Assembly (NCBI GenBank): GCA_963790585.1
Contig: CAWBOY010000006.1
Coordinates: forward strand, 372,001 to 436,000
DNA length: 64,000 nucleotides
DNA from: CAWBOY01 sp963790585
Lineage (GTDB): Bacteria; Planctomycetota; Planctomycetia; Gemmatales; Gemmataceae
Direction: 5' to 3'
Part shown: piece by piece, positions 56,231-64,000 of the stretch
Layout: the number at the start of each line of letters is the position of its first letter
Position numbering within the stretch: position 1 is the stretch's first letter
Position numbers and translations under genes: made by a program
Notes under the pieces: generated by a model
Told to the model about the DNA's origin: nothing
Database searches by the model: none
What the model saw: the letters and a program-made list of their open reading frames with translations, nothing else

Positions 56231-57055
56231 TCACTCCTTTTGACATTTCGGGCAATAATGCGAGGAACGACCGGCGAGTCGTGCGCATACGATTGCCGTC
56301 TTGCACCGCCGACACGGCTCGCCGGTGCGACCATACACGCGGAACCGATCCTGATAGCCGCCGCGCAGGCCGGACCCGCCAACGTAATTACGAATGCTGG
56401 AACCCCGAGCCTCGATCGCGCGTGTCAAAACAACCTCGACCGCCCGACGCAACCGATCCGCGTCCTTGGGGCTCAAATTGCTTGCAATTCGAGCCGGATG
56501 CAATTTCGCCTCAAAGAGCGATTCATCGGCATAGATATTTCCGACACCCACCACCAGGCGCTGATCCAGAAGCGTCGCCTTGAGATTTCGCTTGGTCGCC
56601 TGCAAGCGCTCGCGCCAATAGTCGCGCGGCACGTCGAACGGTTCCGGTCCGAGCTCACTTTGATCAAAAAAGCTCCGTAAACTCTCCGAATCCGGATACA
56701 ACGTGGCGCTGCCGAATCGGCGAATATCACGAAAACGCAACTCCCGCTCACCCCGATCGAGCGTGAAAACCAGGTGGACGTGATCCGCCTCGGGTTCATT
56801 CGCATCGACGATGGTAAACTGCCCAGTCATGCCGAGATGGACGACCAAGCTCGAACCGGTGGCGAGATCGATCACAATCCATTTGCCACGACGTCGAACG
56901 GCCTCGACCTGTGTACCGATCAACAGTTTTTCCCAAGCCGCGTCCCAAGGCTTGCGTAACTTTCTCGGGCCCGAGCGGACGGCAGTGAAGCCGCGACCCA
57001 GTAATTGCGGACGCAGATCACGGACGACGGTCTCGACTTCCGGCAACTCGGGCAA
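56231..57055 (-). CDS. mutM: formamidopyrimidine-DNA glycosylase
   Basis: MutM cuts out oxidised purines such as 8-oxoguanine. The catalytic N-terminus is P-E-L-P-E-V-E-T-V, with Pro at residue 2 only if the TTG at 57055 is the start; AGGTG lies a few bases upstream. Other parts are KPWDAAWEKLLIGTQVEAVR with RRGKWIVIDL, HLGMTGQF, VGVGNIYADESLFEAKLHPA, and the zinc finger VYGRTGEPCRRCKTAIVCAR with SSHYCPKCQ (four Cys). Length about 274 is standard. The enzyme acts on chromosomal DNA in the cytoplasm. An ATG 51 bases further upstream would displace the essential Pro. Confidence 0.95.
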   Translation of the reverse strand: MPELPEVETVVRDLRPQLLGRGFTAVRSGPRKLRKPWDAAWEKLLIGTQVEAVRRRGKWIVIDLATGSSLVVHLGMTGQFTIVDANEPEADHVHLVFTLDRGERELRFRDIRRFGSATLYPDSESLRSFFDQSELGPEPFDVPRDYWRERLQATKRNLKATLLDQRLVVGVGNIYADESLFEAKLHPARIASNLSPKDADRLRRAVEVVLTRAIEARGSSIRNYVGGSGLRGGYQDRFRVYGRTGEPCRRCKTAIVCARLAGRSSHYCPKCQKE

Positions 57056-57131
57056 GATGCACCTCCCGGGTGAATTATAGGAACAAGCGTGAAGATGCTC
57101 CATCACCTCGTGATTCTGTAGAGAAACTGGT

Positions 57132-57220
57132 ATCTTGGCGAGCCGGGAGCGTTAGCTCCCGGAGAAAATCTGCGCGAGTGTAATGCGCTCCGGGAGCCAA
57201 CGCTCCCGGAGCGCCAAGAT
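57132..57220. repeat. dispersed palindrome, GCCGGGAGCGTT family
   Basis: Arms at 57132-57164 (ATCTTGGCGAGCCGGGAGCG...) and 57189-57220 (...GCTCCCGGAGCGCCAAGAT) are complementary with few mismatches; the centre has GTGTAATGC, as in the copies at 44932 and 61337 in inverted sense. Confidence 0.8.
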
Positions 57221-57263
57221 GGCAGCTTTCCTACAGGGCGGAAGCGTACTCGTTTCTGTCACG

Positions 57264-57551
57264 CTACCGTCCATAGATGACAGTCGAGCCAGCGGGAACC
57301 TGGGTCGTGATCGTCGGCGCGACAGGCACGTAAATCACCTGTGGCTGAACGGGCGCGACGTAGACCGGTGGCGTTACGCAAACCGGGGGTGTCGTAACTA
57401 CGATGCGAGGGCCATAGTAGTGCGGCACGGGGTGGTGATGATATTCCACCACCCTGCCGTGTTCGTAATGACCGGCCTGGGCCGGAATCGACACGAACAC
57501 CATTGCAATCAGAGCCAAAGCCGCGACGAACAGAGTTCTCTTACCGGACAT
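57264..57551 (-). CDS. small secreted Pro/Val/His-rich protein
   Basis: The 95-residue product has a signal peptide, KRTLFVAALALIAMVFVSIP with AQA cleavage site. The mature part has histidines (HYEHGRVVEYHHHPVPHYYG) that could bind metal, then repeated Pro-Val pairs (VCVTPPVYVAPVQPQVIYVP). It probably lies outside the membrane, but no family is known to me. ATG 57551 is preferred because AAGGAAGG precedes it. It is single and intact, between mutM and the protease gene on the same strand. Confidence 0.75.
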   Translation of the reverse strand: MSGKRTLFVAALALIAMVFVSIPAQAGHYEHGRVVEYHHHPVPHYYGPRIVVTTPPVCVTPPVYVAPVQPQVIYVPVAPTITTQVPAGSTVIYGR

Positions 57552-57745
57552 AACCCACCTTCCTTTCAAGACTTGAGGGTTTCGGTCACTTCGATAAGAG
57601 AACGATCATGGTGGACCTGCTTGCGCTGATTGGCGGTAATTATTTGGATACCACGAGTGGTTAAATTGTTATCATTTTTTGGTTCATTTTGGTGAGAAGA
57701 AAATGAGAAATGGATGATGAAAATGACATGCGTTGCGCTCCAGAC

Positions 57746-57803
57746 AAGAGCCGCGCACGAAGTACGCGGGATTCCTAACCTGCTTACTTCGTGCGCGGCT
57801 CTT
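57746..57803. repeat. palindrome downstream of protease gene
   Basis: Perfect 19-base arms, AAGAGCCGCGCACGAAGTA at 57746-57764 and its complement at 57785-57803, enclose a 20-base centre. It lies 19 bases beyond the protease stop and may terminate its transcription. Confidence 0.8.
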
Positions 57804-57821
57804 TAAGGCAACCGTGAGGCG

Positions 57822-60800
57822 CTACTTCCGTTCAGTGGCCTTCCTAAGTGCTGGGCGCGGTTTCTCTTTCCATTCCTTCACATCCTGCATCAATACCTCG
57901 ATCGCCTTGGCCAGTTGTGCGTCCTTGCCCGCAGGCATTTGGCCAGGTTCCGGCCACAGGACGACGTCGGGCATGGCCCCGTTCAGCTCCATATCTTCGC
58001 CGTCATTGAGAAGAAACCAACCGCGGAAGGGTAGGCGGATCGTGCCGATGTCCATGATCGGAGCGGCACCTGTGCTGATGACGCCGCCCGCTGTCGGGAC
58101 GCCGACGAGCTTGCCGCGCTTCAAGGTCTTGATCGCGTGGCTAAAGATCTCGGCATTGCTGAAGCTGTTTTGATTACACAAAACAACAATCGGTTTGTTC
58201 CAGGTCGCGTAGATCTTGCGGTCCTGTGGGTAACCCGGGCCGCCGCCGCGCGGGACGGTAATAGCGTGAACCGGCTGCGTGAGTGCCGTGAGAAGATGAT
58301 CGGCCGTGCTGCCGCCGCCGTTTTCGCGCACATCGATGACGAGACCATCTTTCCCCGCGCCGACCGCGCCAAGCTCCTCGATGAATTTCTGAAAACTCGG
58401 ATCGCTCATCGCACTTATGTGCAGATAGCCGAGCGTCCCCTTGGAGGCCGTTTCGACGGCCTTGCGATTGCTTTCGAGCCAGGCGTCATAAAGGCGGGTC
58501 CGCGCCACGGCATAAGTCGTCGGCTCGAGCATTACTTCGCGCTCCTTGCCATCGACGCCTTTTACCTTGAGCGTGAGCAGGCGCGACGCTGGGCCGGTTA
58601 GGATCGTCGTAAGATCCGTTTCGGGGTTTACCGGGGTGCCGTCGATGCTGAGAATCACTTCGCCCGGGGCGAGCTTGCTCTTCTTCTGATCGGCCGTACT
58701 TTGCGGCAGGATGTCGCGAATAGTCAGGCCTGGCCCTTTGGCGTCGGCCACGAACCGAACGCCGAGATGGCAGGTCACTTCGCGCCAATTCGGGCCCGCG
58801 GCCGGATCGGCTCCGGGCGCTGCCGGCGCAGGTTGACCACGCCTTGGACCGCCACCGCCGCCGGCGCTCGCGGTGAAACCGAGATGCGATCCGTTCAGCT
58901 CGCCAAGCATGAGTTGCACGACGGTGGTAAATGTCTCCATATCGGGCGATTCGCCGGCCATCGGCAGGTATTTTTGACGAACCGCGTTCCAGTCGCGGTT
59001 GCCCAGCCGTTCGTCGTAAAACTGGTCGCGCATGGTCCGCCAGCACAGGTCAAACGCTGCCTGATTGCGCTTGGCGAGATCGACCTTTTGCAGGGCCGTG
59101 AAGCGATAACCACTGCCCGCGCCGTCGGCCGCCGAAGCGGCGGGTGCGCCAGCACCCGCGCCGCGCGGAGCCCCGCCACCGCCCGGTCGACCCGCGCCGG
59201 CGCGGGGCTGTGGGTTCAGGCGTCGTCGTTCGCGCCGCGGCTCCTGGCGTGAAGCTGGCCGGAACACCGTTCGACAGCCAAACGACCTGATTGCCCTTAC
59301 TCAGCCAGCGAGCACCCGAGCCAGTCTGCGCGCTGATCTGCGTCGGCTTGACATCATCCGGGAACTCGACCGCATAAGTGCCGAGCGTGCCGCCGACCGT
59401 CGCCGTGAACGCGAGCCGTTTGCTATCGGGAGAGAAGAAGAGATTGCTTTCGCGCGAATTGGGAATCGAAATCATCTTGATTCGGTCGTGGATCCCCTCG
59501 AAATCGATGACGGCGTCGGTGCTCTTTTTCGGTTCCGCCGGCTTGGGATCGTCGTCTGCCGCGGCGCCGCGCGGCCCGCGGACGATCGGCGCGCGGCCCT
59601 TGTTCATCTTGTCGAGCGCCTTTTCCAAAGTCCGCTCGCGGCCGGTCTTTTCCGCATCCTCGGCACGCAAGTAGACATAATGGATGTCGGCCTCCTTTTG
59701 GTCGCGCTGGCCGACGAAGGCGATCATCTTGCCGTCAGGCGACCAGACGGGGTCGCTGTCGTTGTAAGGATGCCGAGACAGGTTGAATGGCTTCTGCGCG
59801 CCATCGAGCGGCTGGATCCAGATGTCGCGGTTGAAGTCATCATCGAACTTGGCATAGACGACCCATTTGCCGTCGGGCGACCAGTCATATTGCAACGAGT
59901 CCCACGAAGAAACGACTTTCGTCGCGTTTTTGCCATCGAGATCAGCCACCCAAAGATCGCCCCGACCGCGGAGATACGAGATCTTTTTGCCGTCAGGACT
60001 GAAGCGCAGGGCTGACTTGACCTCGCCGTCGTCGGTCACTTTTTCGATTTTGAATTTGTCATTTTGCCACCAATTCTTGTCTTTATTGGCGCGAACTGCG
60101 CGATACACGTCGGACTTGGAATCGCGATCGGCGACGAACAGGATCGATTGGCCGTCGGGAGCGAACAGCGGATGACTCTCCAGCTCGCCCGTCGCCGTCA
60201 CCTGCTTAGGATCGCGTAGCTCGGTGTCCATCACCCAAAGATCGCCGCCGGCGATGAAGGCGATCTCCAAACCGTCGTTGCTGAACGCTGCCTCGCTCGC
60301 CGTGGTCAAAGTGCGCCGCTCTACGCGGTCGGTCGGCAGATCGGAATCGTGGCAGATCTCGATTTTCTGCGGCGCTTCGCCTGAACCGGGGCGAAGGCGA
60401 TACAGGTCGAAAAGGTGCCGAAACACGATGGCGGAGCCATCGCGGGCCAGCGTCGGGAAGACGACGGAATCATCCGTGAATTTGGTTAGCTGCGTATCTT
60501 TGGCACTATCCAGATTGCGCTCGAAGAGATTGAACGACCCGCTGCGCCCCGAGACGTAATAGAAACCCTTGCCATCCGGCTGCCACATGGGCCAAAGGCT
60601 GCCTGTTTCTTCCTTGATGAGACAGCGAAAATCCTTCTGGTCCAAATCATAAAGCCAAATCTGACTCGCTTGAGACCCGTGATAACCCTTGCGCCACCAT
60701 GCTTCGCCTTCGCGCGTGAACAGCAGTTTTTTGCCATCGGGCGACAGCGAGCCGCTGGCCCCAAAATCATCGAACAGCAGTTGATCGGCCTTTTTTTCGG

Positions 60801-61236
60801 TCAAGCTGACCAAGAAAAACCGCTCGAGATGGCGCCAAAAATGATCGCGCTGGGCGCTCACCAGAAGCTGCTTGCCGTCCGACGTCCAACCAAGAAGAGA
60901 ATAGCCGGCCGTATGATTGGTCACCTGCTTCGGCGTTCCGCCCTTGGCCGGCATCGTGAATACTTGAGCCGATCCGGTACGGTCGCTGACAAAAGCGATT
61001 TGATTGCCGTCCGGCGAAAACTTAGCTTGATAATCACGAGCCGGATGGCGCGTCAACTGCGACGCCACGCCTCCGGTACTGGGTACGCTCCAGACGTCGC
61101 CGTTCCAGTCGAACAGCAAGGTCGATCCGTCGGGCGACAGATTCGGCGCATTCGCCAAATGAATCGGCTCAACCGCGTTGGCTGGTTGAGTCAGAAGGCA
61201 GCCAAAAAAGGCCAGCGAAAGGCCGAGATTACGCAT
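57822..61236 (-). CDS. tricorn-like S41 protease with PD40 beta-propeller, one frameshift
   Basis: This is a large exported peptidase of about 1,130 residues. The N-terminus has a signal peptide (RNLGLSLAFFGCLLTQPANA), followed by two beta-propellers of PD40 repeats such as IHLANAPNLSPDGSTLLFDW, YQAKFSPDGNQIAFVSDRTG and YDWSPDGKWVVYAKFDDDFN. After a low-complexity Pro/Gly/Ala/Arg linker with an indel near 59250 comes a tricorn C1-like part (FDLCWRTMRDQFYDERLGNR), a PDZ domain (LPQSTADQKKSKLAPGEVIL) and the S41 catalytic domain (VIDVRENGGGSTADHLL, NQNSFSNAEIFSHAIKTLKR with the nucleophile Ser). It may trim peptides outside the cytoplasmic membrane. Confidence 0.88.
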
Positions 61237-61336
61237 CGTGCAACTCCCTAGGGGCTAAGCTCGATGAAGATTCCAAGTGAAGGGACATTGTCAGCGCCCA
61301 TGGTCGATGTGGCAAGCGACCGGAGTGAATTGTCTT

Positions 61337-61416
61337 CAAGAGCCGGGAGCGTAAGCGACCGGAGTGCATTACACTCGCGCAGATTTTCTCCGGTCGCTTA
61401 CGCTCCCGGCACTTGA
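61337..61416. repeat. dispersed palindrome, GCCGGGAGCG/CGACCGGAG family
   Basis: 28-base arms at 61337-61364 and 61389-61416 (CAAGAGCCGGGAGCGTAAGC and complement) surround TGCATTACACTCGCGCAGAT. It is closely related to 44932-45003. Confidence 0.85.
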
Positions 61417-61518
61417 AATGCCCGCGACGCCGTCGGGATTCCGTATTGACGTAAGAAAAACAGCGGCGACACTGGACATTGCTTATCTGCCGCGGGGATT
61501 CCGTCGAGGACAGGTGCC

Positions 61519-63456
61519 ATGCGTTCGGGACCAATCATTATGGTTTTGACGTTAGTATTTATTTGGGCAACCGAGCTTTTGGACGTCCTCCTTATTGGCG
61601 AGTTTGCCGAAAACGCTCTGCCAAATACGCTGCCAGGGTCGTTTTGGTATGTGATGGTCTTTCTGCAGGCTGTCTTATTTTCGCTATTGATTGCGACCAT
61701 ATATCTCGGACGCAACTCAAAATTCTCGGCTGACTCTTGGCTCTGGGTGTATACTCTGGTCCCGGGACTTGCGGTTCTCTGTTTCCAATTCTCCAGGAAC
61801 GACTACATAGCCGTCGCGTGTATGGGCTCTTTTTTATTAGCCAACGCCGCTCGGACCAGCATTCTCCGGATCATTGCGGATCGCTCCAGAACCCCATTCG
61901 GCCAGCTTTATGCAATTATTATTGTGGCCGTCCTGCTAAATATCGGTTACATCCGATTTGTGCCTTATAATCTTGACTTGTTCCTTGCACTAAGATTCCT
62001 CACCGCTATTTGTTTGGCAATTCTAGCCTATTTGACCTCCTCAAATGGGCATTATTCTACTTCCGAAGTGATGGCTAATTCCGTCAGGCGCTCCAGGCCG
62101 CCCTTGGCTCGATTGCTTTGGCGCTTATTAGCATTTCTCTTATTTCGTGCTGTCGCAATAGCGTTAGTCGTTAGTCTAGCCGTGGCAGTTCTTGTAATTG
62201 ACAGGCACACAGGCCACCTCCGGGCAGTGGCCGTCGCAGTGATTTTTGCCGCTCTCGGAGCCCTTATTGGGGGCGCGAACGGCAATCCTTATCGATCGCT
62301 CGGCATGATTTCTCTGGGCGTCACTGCGTTAATTGCTGTTTCCTTTTGGCTAAGCTTGTCTGAATCATCCTTTTCAAGTCCCGTCGTACCGTTCTTGGTT
62401 GCGCTCGTTTTTACGCCACTCGGAGCCTATGTGCATCGAAAACTGAGTTATGATTTCTCGTGCTTACAGGAGAACATCCTGAATCTATTTGCCGGGACGG
62501 TTTCCATTTGTCTTGCCGTGCTGGTCGCGGAGCTAACTTTCTTGACTCGGGTGAGAAGCGTGGATTTCGAGTCCGGCCTGCCGAAAGAAGCGGCCACATT
62601 AATACTTGGGCTCGTTCTCATTTCCGGCTTCGCATCTTCTGTCGTTCTCTGGATCTGGCTCTTCATCCCCACGCTGCAACTCGTCATCGAATGGCTCCTC
62701 TCCCCCGTATATCGTATCCGGGAATATGGCCCTGGTGTTGGCCGGATTCCCGAGCGTGGCCCCGTCCTCATTGTCGCCAATCATGCGGCCTGGCTCGATC
62801 CGTTTTGCATCGCCAAGGTCGCGCCGCGTCCCATTCGGCCGATGATGACGAGCCGTTTCTTCGATTTGCCGGTGATTCGTTGGCTTATGGTGCGCGTCGT
62901 TCGGGCTATACGCGTCGAAAATTCGCTTATCCGCCATGAAACGCCGGAAATCGACCAAGCGATCGCCGGGCTGAGGGCGGGCGATTGCATCACGATCTTT
63001 CCGGAAGGCATGATGCGGCGCAATGACGAGACGCTGCTACGGCCATTTGGCCAAGGCGTGTGGCGCATTCTCGAGGCGCTTCCCAATACACCCGTGATCG
63101 TTTGCTGGATCGAAGGTTGTTGGAAAAGTTACACTTCGTATTACAATGGTCCGCCAACTAAAAATAAGAGACTCGATTGGTTTCGCCGCATCCAAGTCGC
63201 CATCGCGGAACCGGAGATCTTGGCACCGGACTTGCTGGTAAACAAGACGAAAACTCGTGAGTATCTCATGCAACGCTGCCTCGGGTGCCGGAGCTACCTG
63301 GGGTTGGATGTGCCCGCAGGCGCAGTCCTTGGCAGTGGCCGACCCAGAAGCCATGTCATCGCCTCCGCTCGCCGAAGGAGGAGAAGGGCTCCAGTGGGTC
63401 AACTCTTCATGAAAGCAACGCAAGAAAGTCCGCATATTCTCATGCAACCTTGGTAG
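61519..63456 (+). CDS. PlsC-type acyltransferase with large membrane domain
   Basis: The C-terminal third is a 1-acyl-glycerol-3-phosphate acyltransferase-like domain: GPVLIVANHAAWLDPFCIAK (N-H-x-x-x-x-D catalytic motif), CITIFPEGMMRRNDETLLRP (F-P-E-G) and NTPVIVCWIEGCWKSYTSYY. The N-terminal 350 residues have about ten hydrophobic segments (for example MRSGPIIMVLTLVFIWATEL and IALVVSLAVAVLVID), unlike ordinary PlsC. It may acylate a membrane lipid or glycan. After YLMQRCLGCRSYLGLDVPAG one indel near 63335 may have shifted the end; in the other frame it would read VADPEAMSSPPLAEGGEG and stop at 63412. ATG 61519 has GAGGACAGG just upstream. Confidence 0.85.
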   Translation: MRSGPIIMVLTLVFIWATELLDVLLIGEFAENALPNTLPGSFWYVMVFLQAVLFSLLIATIYLGRNSKFSADSWLWVYTLVPGLAVLCFQFSRNDYIAVACMGSFLLANAARTSILRIIADRSRTPFGQLYAIIIVAVLLNIGYIRFVPYNLDLFLALRFLTAICLAILAYLTSSNGHYSTSEVMANSVRRSRPPLARLLWRLLAFLLFRAVAIALVVSLAVAVLVIDRHTGHLRAVAVAVIFAALGALIGGANGNPYRSLGMISLGVTALIAVSFWLSLSESSFSSPVVPFLVALVFTPLGAYVHRKLSYDFSCLQENILNLFAGTVSICLAVLVAELTFLTRVRSVDFESGLPKEAATLILGLVLISGFASSVVLWIWLFIPTLQLVIEWLLSPVYRIREYGPGVGRIPERGPVLIVANHAAWLDPFCIAKVAPRPIRPMMTSRFFDLPVIRWLMVRVVRAIRVENSLIRHETPEIDQAIAGLRAGDCITIFPEGMMRRNDETLLRPFGQGVWRILEALPNTPVIVCWIEGCWKSYTSYYNGPPTKNKRLDWFRRIQVAIAEPEILAPDLLVNKTKTREYLMQRCLGCRSYLGLDVPAGAVLGSGRPRSHVIASARRRRRRAPVGQLFMKATQESPHILMQPW

Positions 63457-63503
63457 CATAAGATATGGTGTGTCGAACCCAGACTGGTGAAAGGATTTCC
63501 CCA

Positions 63504-64000
63504 ATGTCCTCGAACCTTCCCTGGCGCCCCCTGAGCCTGACCTTGGTGACGGAGACATTTCCGCCCGAGGTCAATGGCGTAGCGCGGACTTTGGGCCGAT
63601 GGGTGAAAGAGTTCCAGTCGCGCGGGCATATCGTCCAAGTCATACGACCGAGACAGCCGTCTGAAAAGCCGTCCCCTGAACTGGTTCACGGTTTGCCCGT
63701 ACCGATGTATCCGCAGTTGCGTTTCGGCGTGGCTAGCCCAATGCGCCTTGCGTCCGTGATGCAAAAGGCGCTTCCCGATGTCGTCCACATCGCTACCGAA
63801 GGGCCGCTCGGCTGGGCGGCCCTTTATGCCGCCGCCACAGTCAGCGTTCCGGTCGCCTCGAGCTTTCATACGAATTTCGACCATTACGCATCGCATTACG
63901 GCATGGGCCCCCTCGAAGGCATTCTCAATGCACTCCTGCGTTGGTTCCACAACGCCACAGAAGTTACGTTGGTGCCGAGCGAGGCGACGCGCCGTCGTCT
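63504..64000 (+). CDS. GT4 glycosyltransferase, cut by window end
   Basis: The start of a GT-B glycosyltransferase of the family that includes GDP-mannose-dependent and sulfoquinovosyl transferases. The 165 visible residues read SLTLVTETFPPEVNGVARTL, GRWVKEFQSRGHIVQVIRPR, PDVVHIATEGPLGWAALYAA and FHTNFDHYASHYGMGP, typical of the acceptor half of MgtA/PimB/SqdX-like enzymes. The donor-binding half lies beyond the window. AAAGGA stands nine bases before ATG 63504. It follows the acyltransferase gene by 48 bases, which suggests a shared role in membrane glycolipid synthesis. Confidence 0.88.
   Translation, partial: MSSNLPWRPLSLTLVTETFPPEVNGVARTLGRWVKEFQSRGHIVQVIRPRQPSEKPSPELVHGLPVPMYPQLRFGVASPMRLASVMQKALPDVVHIATEGPLGWAALYAAATVSVPVASSFHTNFDHYASHYGMGPLEGILNALLRWFHNATEVTLVPSEATRRR

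Noticed and set aside
11175..61416. CRISPR array from the recurring palindromes
   Set aside because: The copies are scattered singly in gaps many kilobases apart, with no regular spacers and no cas genes.

Overview
The window looks like chromosomal DNA of a planctomycete, probably Gemmatales-like. The pointers are a DUF1559 prepilin-like protein, a DUF1571 lipoprotein, planctomycete-type cytochrome c (PSCyt) proteins, a DUF3500 protein, a sigma factor overlapping a Ser/Thr kinase, a tricorn-like S41 protease and tandem WaaP-type kinases. This rests on protein families read by eye; no database search was possible. I recognise no rRNA, intact tRNA or CRISPR array.

Layout. 0-7 kb is a mobile and decaying zone: an IS3 copy cut by the window edge, a remnant of an M24 peptidase, a degraded DUF2924 / large serine recombinase / HTH module, and an intact IS1634-type element. 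7-11 kb: smpB, a secreted protein, a glycosyltransferase and a double WaaP-like kinase (cell-envelope sugars). 11.7-15 kb: methionine synthesis, with a rhodanese protein, a SAM-II riboswitch candidate, a 33-codon leader ORF, metY and metX. 15-22 kb: an oxidoreductase, a methyltransferase next to an E2-like acyltransferase, a cytochrome plus DUF3500 pair, DUF1571 and an MBL hydrolase. 22-27.5 kb: ispA and dxs (isoprenoids), an FkbM methyltransferase, nadK. 27.5-35 kb: an ABC-2 permease, then a minus-strand sugar operon (GH32 fructan/sucrose hydrolase, sugar-binding lipoprotein, RbsA-like ATPase, RbsC-like permease). 35-42 kb: DUF1559, a membrane protein, the sigma/kinase pair and a di-heme lipoprotein. 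42-45 kb: an inositol-phosphatase-like enzyme, thyA and folA. 45-53 kb: a minus-strand type II fatty-acid/polyketide-like cluster (two hotdog dehydratases, ketoreductase, acyl carrier protein, a Cys-less KS-beta, an active KS, an alpha/beta hydrolase, a GH3 adenylating enzyme). 53.8-64 kb: a 2-hydroxyacid dehydrogenase, a flavoprotein, mutM, a tricorn-like protease, a PlsC acyltransferase and the start of a glycosyltransferase.

Two features run through the whole window. First, many intergenic gaps carry 40-110 bp imperfect palindromes that fall into several dispersed families; some form the ends of coding sequences. Second, about seventeen otherwise well-conserved genes are split by single-base frameshifts, most densely at 48-53 kb. 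Because the reading frames look fully conserved once joined, I favour sequencing or assembly error for most of these. The recombinase module is different: it has nonsense codons and a changed catalytic residue, so it is truly decayed.

The most interesting points are the SAM-II-like riboswitch with a coupled leader ORF at metY, the KS/KS-beta/GH3 cluster, and the dispersed palindrome families.
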